Of a DNA stretch of 64,000 bases, positions 63,018 through 64,000 are shown one piece after another. Made by a program: the position numbers and the translations under genes. Every line of letters begins with the position of its first letter. The first letter of the stretch is position 1. The notes below the pieces were generated by a model, which worked only from the letters and a program-made list of their open reading frames with translations, ran no database searches and was not told the origin of the DNA. Source of the DNA: Umezawaea endophytica (lineage in GTDB: Bacteria > Actinomycetota > Actinomycetes > Mycobacteriales > Pseudonocardiaceae); NCBI RefSeq assembly GCF_025061645.1, contig NZ_JANYMP010000025.1, forward strand, positions 1-64,000, in the 5' to 3' direction.

Positions 63018-63761
63018 GTGAGCGAAGACGTTGATGGTTACAAGCGCGTGATGCTCAAGCTCGGCGGGGAGATGTTCGGCGGCGGTGACGTCGGCGTCGA
63101 CCCCGACGTCGTCACCGTCGTCGCCCGCCAGATCGCGGCCGTGGTCGGCACCGGAGCCCAGGTCGCCGTGGTGATCGGCGGCGGCAACTTCTTCCGCGGC
63201 GCCGAACTCCAGCAGCGCGGCATGGACCGCAGCCGCGCGGACTACATGGGCATGCTGGGCACCGTGATGAACTGCTTGGCGTTGCAGGACTTCCTGGAGC
63301 GCGAGCACGGCATCGACACCAGGGTCCAGACGTCCATCACGATGGGCCAGGTCGCCGAGTCCTACATCCCGCGCCGCGCCATGCGGCACCTCGAGAAGGG
63401 CCGCGTCGTGATCTTCGGCGGCGGCGCGGGCATGCCCTACTTCTCCACCGACACGACGGCCGCGCAGCGCGCGCTGGAGATCGGGTGCGAGATCGTGCTC
63501 ATGGCGAAGGCGGTGGACGGCATCTACACCGCCGACCCCAAGATCGACCCGGACGCGCTGATGTTCGACAACATCACGCACCGCGAGGTGCTGGAACGCG
63601 GGTTGAACGTCGCGGACTCCACGGCTTTCAGCCTGTGCATGGACAACAACATGCCCATCATGGTGTTCAACCTCCTCACCGAGGGGAACATCGCGAGGGC
63701 GGTGCGTGGTGAGAAGATCGGAACATTGGTGAGCACCCCCGGTGGTCGCCCGTCCTTCTAG
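63018..63761 (+). CDS. pyrH: UMP kinase
   Basis: UMP kinase makes UDP from UMP and ATP. The 247-residue amino-acid-kinase-fold protein has [69 protein letters not shown] and [10 protein letters not shown]. The GTG start has a perfect GAGGAGG site upstream. It lies between tsf and frr as in most bacteria. Confidence 0.97.
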   Translation: MSEDVDGYKRVMLKLGGEMFGGGDVGVDPDVVTVVARQIAAVVGTGAQVAVVIGGGNFFRGAELQQRGMDRSRADYMGMLGTVMNCLALQDFLEREHGIDTRVQTSITMGQVAESYIPRRAMRHLEKGRVVIFGGGAGMPYFSTDTTAAQRALEIGCEIVLMAKAVDGIYTADPKIDPDALMFDNITHREVLERGLNVADSTAFSLCMDNNMPIMVFNLLTEGNIARAVRGEKIGTLVSTPGGRPSF

Positions 63762-63813
63762 ACCCGCTGGGTCCGGGCTTCGCGCCCGCCCCGGCTCGCA
63801 CTAAGGAGTAGCC

Positions 63814-64000
63814 GTGATCGACGAGACCCTCCTCGACGCCGAGGAGAAGATGGAAAAAGCGGTGTCCGTGGCGAAGGACGACCTCGCGGCCGTGCGCACG
63901 GGCCGTGCTTCACCCGCCATGTTCTCGCGCATCGTCGTCGACTACTACGGTTCGCCGACCCCGCTGAACCAGTTGGCGAGCATCGCGATCCCCGAGGCGC
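63814..64000 (+). CDS. frr: Ribosome recycling factor (partial, cut by window end)
   Basis: The first 62 residues of ribosome recycling factor, which with EF-G splits post-termination ribosomes. The start [36 protein letters not shown] is diagnostic, followed by [17 protein letters not shown]. The GTG start has AAGGAG eight bases upstream. The gene continues past the window, so its end cannot be judged. Confidence 0.95.
   Translation, partial: MIDETLLDAEEKMEKAVSVAKDDLAAVRTGRASPAMFSRIVVDYYGSPTPLNQLASIAIPEA

Overview
The window is high-GC actinobacterial chromosome, most likely from the Pseudonocardiaceae (Saccharothrix/Lentzea/Actinosynnema-like). Three things suggest this: real genes end almost all codons in G or C and often start with GTG; the housekeeping order is actinobacterial (acylphosphatase-smc, ftsY, amt-glnB-glnD-ffh, rpsP-KH-rimM-trmD-rplS-lepB-lepB-rnhB-DUF2469-yraN-yifB-dprA-xerC-whiG, rpsB-tsf-pyrH-frr); and there is a PE/PPE/EspG/DUF3558 gene set typical of this family. 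The genus is inference. I see no rRNA, tRNA, insertion sequence, prophage or CRISPR array.

Layout. 0-1.3 kb: two related single-pass membrane proteins with Thr/Pro/Ser tails. 1.6-7 kb: acylphosphatase, a SigL-like ECF sigma factor with its zinc anti-sigma factor, and smc. 7-12 kb (minus): a type VII secretion satellite (PE-like protein, DUF3558 lipoprotein, PPE protein, EspG) followed by a hypothetical gene, a PlsC-like acyltransferase and a small polar protein. 12-17.5 kb: a TIGR03083-type protein, a double GNAT enzyme, an anmK-sodium symporter pair and ftsY. 17.6-21.6 kb: an FBP-type zinc protein, a two-gene deoxysugar/glycosyltransferase operon and a caspase-like protein. 21.6-34 kb: a purine catabolism and glyoxylate region. 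34-36.3 kb: a secreted peptidase and a sugar acetyltransferase. 36.4-43 kb: the nitrogen block amt-glnB-glnD, a P-loop kinase and ffh. 43-46.7 kb: an amidohydrolase, two CPBP proteases and pxpA. 46.9-59 kb: ribosome maturation, signal peptidases, RNase HII, DNA processing and recombination, and whiG. 59.3-64 kb: an M23 peptidase preceded by a 39-bp tandem repeat array, then rpsB-tsf-pyrH-frr, with frr cut by the window end.

How genes work together. Uricase and UraD turn urate toward allantoin. AllB and Alc turn allantoin into ureidoglycolate and urea. Glyoxylate is then used by malate synthase (AceB), or by Gcl, Hyi, tartronate semialdehyde reductase and glycerate kinase. An IclR-family regulator sits beside aceB, and a 15-bp palindrome (half site TTCCGC) is found before aceB and twice in the uraD/hyi divergent region, so the three transcripts look like one regulon. 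Amt, PII and GlnD form the nitrogen-sensing unit and are preceded by GlnR-type boxes.

Most notable points: an apparent one-base insertion in whiG that destroys the end of its DNA-binding region 4.2; ten 39-bp repeats in perfect register before the M23 peptidase; an isolated E1-type 3-dehydratase (complete C-X57-C-X1-C-X7-C motif) coupled to a glycosyltransferase; a stripped-down caspase-like protein overlapping a small ORF; two pairs of DnaA boxes each 19 bp apart; a 1.4-kb C-rich, G-poor gap after yifB; and accessory blocks separating smc from ftsY and ftsY from amt.
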